Positions 53,201 to 54,620 of a DNA stretch of 64,000 nt are shown piece by piece. A program made the translations under genes and the position numbers. A model generated the notes under the pieces. That model was given only the letters and a program-made list of their open reading frames with translations, searched no databases and was not told where the DNA came from. This DNA comes from Ascarosepion bandense (taxonomy: Eukaryota; Mollusca; Cephalopoda; Sepiida; Sepiidae): assembly GCA_037127315.1 (NCBI GenBank), contig JBBBDQ010000445.1, positions 443,501 through 507,500 of the forward strand, given 5' to 3'. Numbering within the stretch: position 1 is the stretch's first letter; each line of letters starts with the position of its first letter.

Positions 53201-53658
53201 TTTACCCCAGTCAAACTTAATATACAATCTCATGCAGGGGAGGATATTGTAGAACAGTTACTTTATTTAAACATGAGTTTACTCATTTTTAAAGACAACT
53301 TCTTTTCCAATGGTCAAACTGAATTTTCTCTTTTTTAAATTCTGTAAGCATTTCCACATAAGATCTGTTTTAGATGAATTAAAAACTTTTAAAGTTATTG
53401 TAGAATAGCGTTACATTCAAATATATCTTTCTCCATTGGAGTGTGTATACGTGTGTGACAGATTTTTGTTTTTTATCTGTTTATACTGTTGAATCTCATT
53501 TGAAGTGCGTTTTATTTCCGTTGGTCTTGCAGGGTCCATCAAAGAAAAGCTTATCAAGGTACGAAAAACAGATGCGATCATTCCAGGAAAAGAAACGGCG
53601 ACTGAGAGCCCAGCGGGCTGTGACGATTAGTATTGAAGGCCGTAACATGGCCTTATGA
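3470..53658 (+). CDS. IWS1: IWS1/Spn1 transcription elongation factor, 13 exons, 5' incomplete
   Basis: IWS1 (yeast Spn1) is a nuclear protein that binds Spt6 and elongating RNA polymerase II and links transcription to histone modification and mRNA export; that role is family knowledge. Thirteen exons (listed separately) join with matching phases and GT-AG borders into about 423 codons ending in TGA. In order: acidic Ser/Asp/Glu-rich stretches (residues 1-130 of the visible part), the entry to the TND/LW helical domain ([12 protein letters not shown], around 160), its core with the family hallmarks [12 protein letters not shown] and [16 protein letters not shown] (225-285), NEWSRPIF (about 290), the TPRRD linker, and the C-terminal block [19 protein letters not shown] followed by [11 protein letters not shown]. 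Vertebrate IWS1 is much longer because of a repetitive acidic N-terminus, so the initiator exons must lie upstream. Introns reach 7.6 kb and are full of repeats. I see no frameshift or internal stop, so the gene looks intact. Confidence 0.95.
4018..4232 (-). mobile_element. tRNA-derived SINE with LINE-type tail (family S1)
   Basis: On the minus strand: a tRNA-like head (TAGACTAAACTATCGCC as A box, CGGTTCACACTCC as B box), a body, then a tail (CCTGCACATCAGTGGCATTA, CTTGGGGTGATATGATT) ending in poly(A). The tail equals the 3' end of the LINE fragment at 12620-12692. Truncated second copy at about 4250-4355 (-). Further full copies at 11530-11742 and 37205-37408, both minus. Confidence 0.75.
4375..4745 (-). 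mobile_element. LINE 3' fragment (RT C-terminal part plus tail)
   Basis: The minus strand reads a decayed RT C-terminal region (RT upstream, tail downstream at 4375-4435). Recognisable pieces correspond to [16 protein letters not shown] and the HPFTV segments seen more clearly at 12164-12475. Stops and frameshifts throughout. Confidence 0.65.
4780..5270 (-). pseudogene. RTE-like LINE reverse transcriptase fragment with YADD motif
   Basis: The minus strand encodes [14 protein letters not shown] (about 4965-4925) followed by [24 protein letters not shown] is the catalytic RT motif; the next segment matches the KL..L...V..ESEKKGL.IN part of RTE-type non-LTR elements. Upstream pieces ([12 protein letters not shown]) fit the KAFD..RHKDLL motif. 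Frame broken, not functional. Confidence 0.8.
5271..5634. other. Intron sequence without recognised features
   Basis: AT-rich single-copy-looking sequence; I see no gene, no clear repeat and no RNA motif. Confidence 0.4.
5635..6170 (-). mobile_element. Dimeric tRNA-SINE (family S2), minus copy
   Basis: Reading the minus strand from 6170: a 5'-truncated SINE, a linker with an inverted repeat around GATCCCCCAC, and a second headless body to 5635. Diagnostic body motifs include GGCTGGCAACCAGTCTACTG, GGATAATCTTCTGCCCAGTC and a hairpin TCTCTTTCGAGACATGA. The same dimer recurs at 6270-6830, 51105-51690, 60361-60905 and 61375-61990. Confidence 0.8.
6270..6830 (+). mobile_element. Dimeric tRNA-SINE (family S2), plus copy
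   Basis: Head-truncated first unit (6270-6530), hairpin linker (6530-6645), second body (6645-6830). With the minus copy at 5635-6170 it forms an inverted pair with heads facing inward over about 1.2 kb. Confidence 0.8.
7010..7740 (+). mobile_element. LINE 3' fragment with tRNA-like insertion
   Basis: A decayed RT C-terminal segment ([17 protein letters not shown] at about 7050, then [15 protein letters not shown] near 7210-7270) continuing to about 7550 and ending in the tail GCCTTGCTTGGTGTGATATG at about 7710-7732. At 7290-7340 TTGGCCGAGTGGTTAG looks like a tRNA A box, probably a separate tRNA-derived fragment inserted here. Confidence 0.6.
7745..7965. repeat. Hairpin linker element and duplicated LINE tail
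   Basis: 7755-7825 is an inverted repeat (GTGGGGGATCAATTG / TGATCCCTCAC type), the linker found inside the dimeric SINEs, here alone. It is followed by a second copy of the LINE tail, ending CTTGGGGCGATATGA at about 7955. Confidence 0.6.
8018..8345 (+). mobile_element. Possible LTR with primer-binding site
   Basis: CTATAAATAGCTCTCC (TATA box-like) at about 8236 is followed about 90 bp later by CTACA and then TGGCGCTGTGAACAGGA, which resembles an LTR end plus a tRNA primer-binding site of a Ty3-type element. No second LTR, gag or pol was found, so this is only a suggestion. Confidence 0.3.
8346..8860. other. Unclassified intron sequence
   Basis: No gene recognised. A frame at 8504-8797 has no family features I know. 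8700-8765 (CTTGAGTGGCTCCTGGGCCT region) recurs at 46045-46105, so at least that part is repeated. Confidence 0.4.
8880..9590. repeat. Dispersed ~700-bp repeat (family R6), copy 1
   Basis: Matches 29370-30355 along nearly its full length, ending ATAAATGCATCCTCGTAACA. This copy lacks the 168-bp insert present in the other and so serves as the empty-site reference for it. No coding capacity. Confidence 0.75.
9622..9661 (+). CDS. IWS1: IWS1 exon b (40-nt acidic micro-exon)
   Basis: A 40-nt exon between TTCCAG and GTGAGT, reading [13 protein letters not shown] once its two split codons are joined to the neighbours. It extends the acidic region. It enters after phase 1 and leaves in phase 2, matching both neighbours. 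Its short length would hide it from ORF-based prediction. Confidence 0.85.
9662..10048. other. Intron sequence without recognised features
   Basis: No gene or clear repeat; an AT-rich tract of T at about 10033-10048 leads into the direct repeat that follows. Confidence 0.4.
10049..10941. repeat. 260-bp direct repeats flanking 373 bp
   Basis: Copies at about 10049-10309 and 10683-10941 share TTTCATGTACCTCTCCCCCT at the start and CCAACCTCAGTTTTTGT at the end, at high identity. The arrangement could be a small terminal-repeat retrotransposon or a local duplication. I see no clear primer-binding site. The frames at 10369-10871 have no recognisable family. Confidence 0.65.
10942..11285. other. 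Intron sequence without recognised features
   Basis: Nothing recognised on either strand. Confidence 0.35.
11290..12692 (+). mobile_element. LINE reverse transcriptase C-terminal remnant with nested SINE
   Basis: 11290-11478 reads [20 protein letters not shown] then [20 protein letters not shown], the end of a CR1/Jockey-like non-LTR RT. After the inserted SINE (11480-11742, -) RT-derived fragments continue, most clearly 12164-12475: [29 protein letters not shown] and [13 protein letters not shown]. The 3' tail TTGCTCGGAGTGATATGATT plus poly(A) ends at 12692. Premature stops make it dead. At least two fragments may be joined, because the SRLWN-like segment appears twice (11790 and 12380). 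Confidence 0.8.
11530..11742 (-). mobile_element. tRNA-derived SINE S1 nested in LINE
   Basis: Minus-strand copy with poly(A) (as T-runs at 11480-11550 on +), the LINE-type tail, body and tRNA-like head ending near 11742. It interrupts the LINE RT just after SGAP. Confidence 0.75.
12693..13497. other. Intron sequence upstream of exon c
   Basis: 12765-13022 reads [20 protein letters not shown] then [11 protein letters not shown], which fits the LKE..IS..TKKR.L.CYV segment after the RT domain of RTE-type LINEs; likely a decayed fragment. The rest holds T-rich tracts and a small SINE-like piece near 13180-13225. Confidence 0.45.
13498..13558 (+). CDS. IWS1: IWS1 exon c ([14 protein letters not shown] motif)
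   Basis: Acceptor TTTCTAG, donor GTAAAG. It reads [20 protein letters not shown], matching the conserved IADIFG..DEEEEF motif just before the structured part of IWS1, a short linear motif of the kind bound by TND-containing partners. The exon ends on a codon boundary. The large AT-rich minisatellite starts about 130 bp downstream. Confidence 0.92.
13685..17310. repeat. 3.6-kb AT-rich minisatellite (unit about 41-45 bp)
   Basis: About 80 tandem units of ACAGTTCCACATATCACCTG followed by TAAAATG and (TA)n plus AATA. The non-TA part varies by substitutions and small deletions; the (TA)n part varies in length. Each unit has ACAG and CTGT ends that could pair. All YIYI-type open frames here are translations of the repeat on one strand or the other. 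Confidence 0.95.
17320..17602. repeat. AT-rich foldback element
   Basis: Arms at about 17320-17402 and 17521-17602 are inverted copies (AATTAAGGACATTATAATTT on the right, its complement on the left) around a 118-bp spacer. It abuts the end of the minisatellite. Confidence 0.75.
17603..18580. other. AT-rich intron sequence
   Basis: No gene recognised. A (TA)n lies at about 18373-18394. 18395-18580 precedes a Penelope fragment and may belong to it, but I could not read a clear domain. Confidence 0.4.
18581..18790 (+). pseudogene. Penelope-like element, GIY-YIG C-terminal fragment
   Basis: The frame holds [20 protein letters not shown] and [20 protein letters not shown]. The pattern HL.EN..CA..Y....FKI then L...ES..I resembles the C-terminal half of the GIY-YIG nuclease of Penelope-like retroelements. 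No reverse transcriptase is near, so it is truncated. A hammerhead-like motif follows about 170 bp downstream on the same strand, as expected for the element's terminal region. Confidence 0.6.
18945..18990 (+). ncRNA. Hammerhead-ribozyme-like motif (intact core)
   Basis: CTGATGA at 18954-18960; a short stem II GA/TC (18961-18970); GAAA at 18971-18974; an 8-nt palindrome AGAGCTCT (18974-18981) serving as a self-complementary stem III; A at 18982 as the expected cleavage-site base; and stem I CTC (18951-18953) with GAG (18983-18985). The tiny palindromic stem III is typical of hammerheads in Penelope-like elements, which act as dimers. Stem II is only 2 bp, so activity is uncertain. Confidence 0.55.
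19035..19078. repeat. (TA)n microsatellite
   Basis: About 40 bp of TA. Similar runs lie at about 945-977, 2339-2373, 23305-23345, 32041-32085, 38137-38167, 39355-39381, 40511-40537, 44018-44051, 44751-44776, 48196-48220, 48998-49023, 50280-50325, 53165-53199 and 56252-56290. Confidence 0.95.
19079..20425. other. Intron sequence, mostly unclassified
   Basis: One decayed hammerhead-like motif on the minus strand at about 19462-19512 (CTGAAGA intact, GAAA changed to AAAA). The frames at 19681-19923 and 19851-20270 (-) show no domain I recognise. Confidence 0.4.
20426..20620 (-). mobile_element. LINE RT C-terminal fragment
   Basis: The minus strand reads [17 protein letters not shown] then KRFHCKVI, equivalent to the [13 protein letters not shown]...FKCNVN end seen at 12360-12460. 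Truncated. Confidence 0.55.
20621..21133. other. Intron sequence upstream of exon d
   Basis: AT-rich. 20860-21045 has AATAAACACCAGTC and a pyrimidine-rich stretch that could be an LTR fragment, but I found no partner copy. Confidence 0.3.
21134..21294 (+). CDS. IWS1: IWS1 exon d
   Basis: Between a GACAG acceptor and GTAAGT. It starts [17 protein letters not shown] and continues through an acidic stretch ending in [15 protein letters not shown]. The GF start after EEFE corresponds to the EEEEEFTGF region of vertebrate IWS1. Ends in phase 2. It follows a 7.6-kb intron, the largest inside the visible gene. Confidence 0.92.
21515..21662 (+). CDS. IWS1: IWS1 exon e ([10 protein letters not shown] block, start of TND)
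   Basis: Acceptor CTTTCAG, donor GTAATT. It encodes [16 protein letters not shown], a basic RRKRKD stretch that could serve as a nuclear localisation signal, and [20 protein letters not shown], which opens the helical TND/LW domain. Only 220 bp separate it from exon d, the shortest intron here. Confidence 0.95.
21988..22358. mobile_element. MITE-like element with ~35-bp terminal inverted repeats, copy 1
   Basis: Starts GACCTGAAGGAGACTACCAC and ends with the near-complement GGTAGTCTCCTTCGGGTC. No coding capacity. A second copy with an extra ~200 bp lies at 56387-56936. Transposase family unknown. Confidence 0.75.
22359..23300. repeat. Dispersed repeat R7 with exon-like 31-bp segment, and hammerhead-like remnants
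   Basis: 22820-23095 is repeated at 41155-41540. It holds TTTTGCAG, a 31-bp segment starting GGAGACAAAAGGAGACAGC, then GTAAGT, an exon-like arrangement. Decayed hammerhead-like motifs at about 22687-22722 (-) and 23178-23216 (+). No gene. Confidence 0.6.
23345..24412 (-). repeat. Dispersed repeat with ACTAGC...TTGCCC start, copy 2
   Basis: Full-length counterpart of 1415-2330, flanked by (TA)n at one end and ending GGGCTATGATGCTAGT on the + strand. No coding capacity. Confidence 0.65.
24602..24684 (+). CDS. IWS1: IWS1 exon f (TND)
   Basis: Acceptor CCCCAG, donor GTAAGT. It reads [20 protein letters not shown] and then FVSSQLK, matching the EEDR.LN..KKPA.KKL..LP segment of IWS1. Ends in phase 2. 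Confidence 0.95.
24685..25270. other. Intron sequence without recognised features
   Basis: AT-rich; nothing recognised until the mariner remnant. Confidence 0.35.
25270..25741 (+). pseudogene. Mariner-family transposase remnant (C-terminal half)
   Basis: Starts [20 protein letters not shown] and [12 protein letters not shown], then after frameshifts [32 protein letters not shown] and a C-terminal VNGDFIE. These match the second and third catalytic regions of mariner-type DDE transposases (QQD.AP.H and PP.SPD.NPLDY..W). The frame is broken by at least one frameshift and an in-frame TGA, and the N-terminal half is missing. Confidence 0.85.
25742..26449. other. Intron sequence with a decayed hammerhead-like motif
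   Basis: 26151-26190 (+) reads CCGGAAGAAGGCTGGAGC... with AAAATGTC, a degenerate member of the hammerhead-like family. Nothing else recognised. Confidence 0.35.
26450..26905 (+). repeat. Dispersed repeat R5, copy 2
   Basis: Same order of motifs as 2440-2945 (CGGCAGCAAGGCCTCTGATT to TTGATATGTCATTAAACAAA). Single copy of the segment that is tandemly expanded at 35448-35840. Confidence 0.75.
27127..27178 (+). CDS. IWS1: IWS1 exon g (TND)
   Basis: 52-nt exon between TTTAG and GTAAGT, reading [17 protein letters not shown] after a split Lys codon. It corresponds to the DLKE.F.D.GVLSA. helix of the TND. A 606-bp palindromic foldback element sits in the following intron, only 125 bp after this donor. 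Confidence 0.95.
27304..27909. repeat. 606-bp near-perfect palindrome (foldback element)
   Basis: Arms 27304-27593 and 27626-27909 are inverted copies of about 285-290 bp at high identity, with a 32-nt loop. Ends GTAAATGTTCGTTTTAACTC and the matching GAGTTAAAACAAACATTTAC. No coding capacity seen. Transcribed within the IWS1 intron it would give a long double-stranded hairpin. Confidence 0.9.
27910..29112. other. Intron sequence upstream of exon h
   Basis: AT- and T-rich. The Phe/Leu-rich frames at 28836-29089 are translations of T-rich sequence. No repeat family recognised. Confidence 0.4.
29113..29190 (+). CDS. IWS1: IWS1 exon h ([12 protein letters not shown])
   Basis: Acceptor TTTTGCAG, donor GTGAGT, 26 complete codons. 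It contains [18 protein letters not shown], the most recognisable IWS1 signature (vertebrate [18 protein letters not shown]), and ends FLKILIE. Confidence 0.97.
29370..30355. repeat. Dispersed repeat R6, copy 2, interrupted by a MITE
   Basis: Matches 8880-9590, with the 168-bp insert 29470-29637 and a partly duplicated middle (the TTTCAGTC.GTACGACTTTTCT / GGCTGGATATAAATC segment occurs twice, 29885-29945 and 29990-30050). Confidence 0.75.
29470..29637. mobile_element. 168-bp pogo/Tigger-like MITE with TA target duplication
   Basis: Terminal inverted repeats CGGTGTAACCTGGGTATAAG and CAGTATAACCCGGATATAAG (the latter on the minus strand from 29637), each flanked by TA. The uninterrupted copy of the host repeat near 8990 gives the empty site (AAAATACATACAAATATAC). 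Termini CAGT... with TA duplication fit the Tc1/mariner superfamily, most like pogo/Tigger. Confidence 0.8.
30356..31068. other. Intron sequence upstream of exon i
   Basis: No recognised gene or repeat. Confidence 0.35.
31069..31186 (+). CDS. IWS1: IWS1 exon i ([16 protein letters not shown])
   Basis: Acceptor ATTTCAG, donor GTAAGT. It encodes [20 protein letters not shown], then [12 protein letters not shown] and [20 protein letters not shown] is nearly invariant in IWS1. Ends in phase 1. Confidence 0.97.
31187..32524. other. Intron sequence, partly LINE-like
   Basis: 31235-31430 contains short pieces of SINE S2 and R5. 31700-32040 may be a decayed LINE ([18 protein letters not shown] on +), but I cannot assign a domain. 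Then (TA)n at 32041-32085. Confidence 0.35.
32525..33206 (+). repeat. Dispersed repeat with ACTAGC start and ACACACAGAC tail, copy 3
   Basis: Starts ACTAGCAGTATAGCCTGGCA and ends after AATCGGTTCAGCTGTTTCGG and an ACACACAGACAAAG tail. A poly-T run (about 33003-33033) lies inside. Its ends match those of 1415-2330 and 23345-24412 while its middle differs. Confidence 0.55.
33207..33869. other. Intron sequence without recognised features
   Basis: AT-rich, nothing clear. Confidence 0.3.
33870..34590 (-). repeat. Dispersed repeat R5, inverted copy with insertion
   Basis: Minus-strand copy: 34405-34590 carries the GC-richer half and 34200-34400 the AT-rich half. About 33960-34205 is extra sequence relative to other copies, so an insertion is likely. 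Confidence 0.6.
34755..35060 (-). mobile_element. tRNA-derived SINE S2, single unit
   Basis: Contains GACATGACTGACTGGGTAGA, the CTGGTTGCTAGCCAAGACTA motif and a degenerate head toward 35040. No linker or second body, so a monomer. Confidence 0.7.
35053..35158. repeat. Short ~26-30-bp minisatellite (four units)
   Basis: Four variants of GGTGTTTATATGGGCATTTA. A nearby 17-nt perfect palindrome GTGTCTTGACAAGACAC lies at about 35237-35253. Confidence 0.6.
35270..36115 (+). repeat. Dispersed repeat R5 with internal 30-bp minisatellite
   Basis: GC-richer half at 35270-35440, tandem array at 35448-35840, AT-rich half to about 36115. The apparent [10 protein letters not shown] peptide on the minus strand is a translation of the array. 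Confidence 0.8.
35448..35840. repeat. 30-bp tandem array, about 13 units
   Basis: Unit AAAAATAGACTTTTCTAGAA plus ATATATACAT. Most units are identical; a few lack 3 bp or carry a short variant. Other copies of the host repeat (2640-2670) have one unit only. Confidence 0.95.
36116..36797. other. Intron sequence upstream of exon j
   Basis: T-rich runs at 36216-36242; otherwise nothing recognised. Confidence 0.35.
36798..36906 (+). CDS. IWS1: IWS1 exon j (NEWSRPIF)
   Basis: Acceptor TTCAG, donor GTGAGT. It gives [20 protein letters not shown] and then [16 protein letters not shown], the end of the TND and the charged helix after it. Phase 1 in, phase 2 out. Confidence 0.97.
37205..37408 (-). 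mobile_element. tRNA-derived SINE S1
   Basis: Full copy: poly(A) (T-run before 37220 on +), tail CACCGAGCAAGGCAGTAATG (on +), body, and tRNA-like head ending near 37408. Confidence 0.8.
37478..37836. repeat. Foldback element with ~40-bp inverted ends
   Basis: Ends ATAGGTGTGAGTTTGTGATT / GGTTTCACGCTC (37483-37523) and the complement (37795-37833). Interior 270 bp, no domain recognised on either strand. Confidence 0.7.
38008..38050 (-). ncRNA. Hammerhead-ribozyme-like motif (intact core)
   Basis: On the minus strand: CTGAAGA (38046-38040), a perfect 5-bp stem II GAGTC/GACTC with a 7-nt loop, GAAA (38022-38019), an 8-nt palindrome ACACGTGT as stem III, then A at 38011 as the expected cleavage base. 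Possible stem I ATTTG/CAAAT beyond an internal loop. CTGAAGA fits CTGANGA. Confidence 0.6.
38196..38240 (+). ncRNA. Decayed hammerhead-like motif
   Basis: TTGATAA (two changes from CTGATGA), a perfect 5-bp stem II GACAC/GTGTC (38213-38227), and GAAA at 38228-38231. Stem III is no longer palindromic. Confidence 0.4.
38330..38642 (+). pseudogene. Penelope-like element, GIY-YIG region
   Basis: Open frame reading ...[20 protein letters not shown] then [10 protein letters not shown] and [18 protein letters not shown]. The CNC..K..CPL.G.C cysteine cluster followed by .YIG.T..TFK.R..NH is the C-terminal nuclease region of Penelope-like retroelements. The upstream part is replaced by (TA)n and no RT is visible; a stop follows soon after. 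Hammerhead-like motifs lie 90 and 280 bp upstream. Confidence 0.75.
38643..39540. other. Intron sequence, possibly Penelope-derived
   Basis: May continue the retroelement but I see no readable domain. (TA)n at 39355-39381. Confidence 0.3.
39541..39990. repeat. SINE S2 fragment and R5 fragment
   Basis: 39541-39700: minus-strand head half of SINE S2 (head CACCACAATGCACATCC on +). 39715-39990: AT-rich half of R5. Confidence 0.6.
40085..40135 (-). ncRNA. Hammerhead-ribozyme-like motif (intact core, altered stem III)
   Basis: On the minus strand: CTGATGA (40129-40123), T, a 6-bp stem II GGTGTT/AACACC with 2-nt loop, GAAA (40107-40104). After GAAA it reads CCTTATAG, where the palindromic family form would be CGTTATAG; stem III is therefore damaged. 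Confidence 0.5.
40665..40870 (-). mobile_element. tRNA-Ser-like element with inverted flank
   Basis: The minus strand (about 40770 to 40685) folds as a class II tRNA: acceptor GCTATTC/GAATGGC (7 bp), A-box GTGGTCGAGAGGTCTAAGAC, anticodon-like stem TACCA/TGGTA with loop GATCAAA, long variable arm CCTATCTAGATAGG, T stem GCAGG/CCTGC with TTCGAAT. The loop lacks U33 and an inverted copy of the 3' end (CTGCCGAATGGCACACATTT) follows at 40847-40867, so I call it a tRNA-derived element, not a tRNA gene. Confidence 0.65.
41155..41540 (+). repeat. Dispersed repeat R7, copy 2
   Basis: Matches 22820-23095 (AATAATAACCTGGGAGATTC region and the exon-like ACAG/GGAGACAAAAGAAGACAGCC/GTAAGT segment). Confidence 0.65.
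41541..43407. other. Intron sequence upstream of exon k
   Basis: Mostly unclassified AT-rich sequence. A pure T-run of about 50 bp lies at about 43071-43119. 43160-43320 resembles a short decayed LINE RT piece on +. No gene seen; the frame at 41807-42133 (-) shows no family. Confidence 0.4.
43408..43467 (+). CDS. IWS1: IWS1 exon k (TPRRD linker)
   Basis: 60-nt exon between TTTACAG and GTAAGT, reading [19 protein letters not shown], which matches the GGQTPRRDLEKVL.GEEK linker of vertebrate IWS1. An uninterrupted run of about 50 T lies some 290 bp upstream. Confidence 0.96.
43468..44100. other. Intron sequence without recognised genes
   Basis: Unclassified; (TA)n(CA)n at 44018-44060. Confidence 0.3.
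44125..44265 (+). mobile_element. tRNA-derived SINE carrying a hammerhead-like ribozyme
   Basis: 44130-44190 is tRNA-like: CCCATAGCCTAGAGGTAGAA (A box) and GGGTTTCAATCCTGGG (B box). Without a break it runs into AATCGGAGTCTAATCATA and a complete hammerhead core, then (TA)n. A Pol III promoter directly upstream of a ribozyme on the same strand suggests one transcription unit. Confidence 0.65.
44204..44262 (+). ncRNA. Hammerhead ribozyme candidate, best in window
   Basis: CTGATGA (44218-44224); stem II GCTGT/ACAGT (44225-44229 with 44233-44237, one G-U pair); GAAA (44238-44241); ACAGATCTGT palindrome (44241-44250) as stem III; C at 44251, giving a GUC cleavage site. Stem I AGTC/GACT (44206-44209 with 44259-44262) plus ATC/GAT (44212-44214 with 44256-44258), then an internal loop. 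Type I layout. Confidence 0.7.
44266..44935 (+). repeat. 160-bp direct repeats separated by a LINE fragment
   Basis: Copies at 44274-44440 and 44778-44935 (GTGAATAGAATCCACTCATG to the GGGGACAAAAAGAAGGCAGCC segment). Between them 44440-44730 is a + strand LINE RT C-terminal fragment. The end of each copy resembles the exon-like segment of R7. Confidence 0.65.
44936..45630. other. Unclassified intron sequence
   Basis: No family recognised, including the minus-strand frame at 44879-45274. Confidence 0.3.
45630..45930 (+). repeat. Dispersed repeat R5, copy
   Basis: GC-richer half complete, AT-rich half truncated. Confidence 0.7.
45931..47440. other. Unclassified intron sequence
   Basis: 46045-46105 repeats part of 8700-8765. 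The frame at 46280-46468 ([19 protein letters not shown]) shows no family I recognise. 46600-46810 has pieces of SINE S2 and R5. Confidence 0.35.
47500..48130 (-). pseudogene. RTE-like LINE C-terminal region
   Basis: On the minus strand: [59 protein letters not shown] and [20 protein letters not shown]. This order (LLYG.E.W..., .E.W.YRRML.I.W, FLGH..R..GLE.L.LTG...G.R.RG.Q...) is the conserved tail after the RT domain. Two in-frame stops, so dead. Confidence 0.85.
48340..48392 (-). ncRNA. Hammerhead-ribozyme-like motif (intact core, long stem III)
   Basis: On the minus strand: CTGATGA (48387-48381), a short stem II AGA/TCT, GAAA (48366-48363), a perfect 18-nt palindrome ACATAGAAATTTCTATGT as stem III, then C at 48345 (GUC site). 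An extra G separates stem II from GAAA. ATTAC/GCAAT may form an imperfect stem I. Confidence 0.5.
48432..48490 (+). ncRNA. Hammerhead-ribozyme-like motif, inverted partner
   Basis: CTGACGA (48437-48443, fits CTGANGA), stem II AGA/TCT, GAAA (48458-48461), stem III ACACAGAAATTTCCATGT with two mismatches, C at 48479 (GUC). It faces the motif at 48340-48392 across about 50 bp. Confidence 0.45.
48525..48860 (+). pseudogene. Penelope-like C-terminal fragment and decayed hammerhead
   Basis: 48530-48681 reads [20 protein letters not shown] then [14 protein letters not shown], the LEA.YI...KP.LN end of the GIY-YIG nuclease. 48828-48860 has stem II GGCT/AGCC, GAAA and AGCT but no intact CTGANGA. Confidence 0.6.
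49151..49259 (+). CDS. IWS1: IWS1 exon l ([15 protein letters not shown])
   Basis: Acceptor ATTTCAG, donor GTAAGT. It reads [20 protein letters not shown] and then [16 protein letters not shown]. This is the strongly conserved C-terminal region of IWS1. Confidence 0.97.
49260..50330. other. Intron sequence with a foldback and a hammerhead-like remnant
   Basis: 49574-49786: inverted ends AGCCTGTTTTGAG / CTCAAAACAGGCT around about 190 bp. 49845-49885 (-): CTGATGA, 5-bp stem II TGGTC/GACCA, but AAAA for GAAA. 50110-50225: R5 fragment. (TA)n at 50280-50325. Confidence 0.5.
50336..52316 (-). mobile_element. ~2-kb DNA transposon with ~70-bp terminal inverted repeats
   Basis: Left end TATCAAAAATACTTTTACAA and CAGGTTCCTCACACCAAAA; right end complement TTTTGGTGTAAGGAACCTG and TTGTAAATGTATTTTTGAT. 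The minus strand has a decayed DDE-type transposase: [20 protein letters not shown] near 52090, and [12 protein letters not shown] near 50815 followed by a [13 protein letters not shown] region like the SPDLTPLDFFLWG motif. A SINE S2 dimer is inserted at 51105-51690. The + strand frame at 51813-52145 is a shadow of this coding region. Confidence 0.7.
51105..51690 (-). mobile_element. Dimeric tRNA-SINE S2, nested
   Basis: Head near 51690 (GCACCGCAACGCACATTC on +), first body to 51405, hairpin linker to 51290, second body to 51105. Confidence 0.85.
52317..53162. repeat. Two adjacent foldback elements
   Basis: First: arms about 52325-52370 and 52437-52486 (ATTAAATAAATTGCAAACA and complement). 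Second: arms 52579-52738 and 53002-53162 (ATTATCCAAATGTTGGAGAA on the right), with a 263-bp interior that ends in a decayed hammerhead-like motif (52978-53010: GGATCC-side stem II, GAAA). (CA)n/(GT)n at 52518-52558 forms another hairpin. Confidence 0.7.
53533..53658 (+). CDS. IWS1: IWS1 terminal coding exon
   Basis: Acceptor CTTGCAG. It encodes [20 protein letters not shown], a basic KRRLRAQRA segment and [11 protein letters not shown], then TGA at 53656-53658. The basic stretch and the SIEG..M.L end match the family. Confidence 0.97.
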   Translation, partial: GPSKKSLSRYEKQMRSFQEKKRRLRAQRAVTISIEGRNMAL

Positions 53659-53918
53659 TTAGCCAAGAGGACTATTTTTCTTCGGTCTTTCCTTAACCCC
53701 TATCTTCTCCACCCCTGTCGTGTGTCTCTGCTCAATTTGGGAGGGTTATTACTTTATGTCAAAGTCCTTCACAATGTTGGCCAGATCACCAGCAAATATC
53801 AATTATTAAAAAAAAACAAAGTGACAAAAAAAAGAAAAATGAAGACTACTGTCTAGTTATTGGTTGATTGCTAGAGTGGGATATTGGAATGTTACTGTAG
53901 GCACTCAACTACTCCGGT

Positions 53919-53956
<38 letters not shown>

Positions 53957-54620
53957 TTCTCTGTGAGTGACCTCATCCCTCTTTTTGGGATAAAGGAAGA
54001 AACTTCAAGTTTATTTTTTAAACTGAATTTGGCTCTAAGGTAATATTAACTTAACTGGAACACCAATTCTCTTGGTATTTTTCTTGTTCCATGTAAGGGG
54101 GGGGGGCTTTAATTTTAATATTTAAATCTTTATATTTATTTTTTTTTTCCTTTATTTGTAAATGATTTTCTTTTATTGCTGTTGACCAAAAACCATCTCC
54201 CACCCCACAATTACAGAATTCTTTTTCTAGCCGTTTTTTTTTTTAAATTTTTATTTGTTCCCCAAAGTGCTGCCATATTTATTATTGTTGGCTTGAGTTG
54301 GTAGTTGCATAGCATGCAAATTAAGTGAAATAAACATCACCTGATTCCTTTTTAATGACCAATCTTGATTCTTAATGTTTTATTTATTCTTTGATGGCTT
54401 CTGGTTAATGTCAATTAAAGAGGAGGGGAAAAAAACTGTCTTTTCTCATTTGGGAGCATTGCTCAAAAATTGAAGGAAATGGTTCCAGTTAAAGTAATAT
54501 TGTCAGCTAGAGTTGGGTGCTTGTTTGAAATAATGGTTCCCCGAATGCAAATGTGATTTTGTCTTTGCGCCAAGATTGCAAGAATGGTCCCAAGTATTTC
54601 TCATCACAAAAATAAAGGTA
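53659..54620 (+). promoter_or_regulatory. IWS1 3' UTR with candidate poly(A) signals
   Basis: AT-rich, repeat-poor sequence after the IWS1 stop. AATAAA occurs at 54329-54334 and again at 54611-54616, each a plausible cleavage signal. It holds a short (TA)n at about 53932-53951. Which signal is used cannot be told from the sequence. Confidence 0.5.
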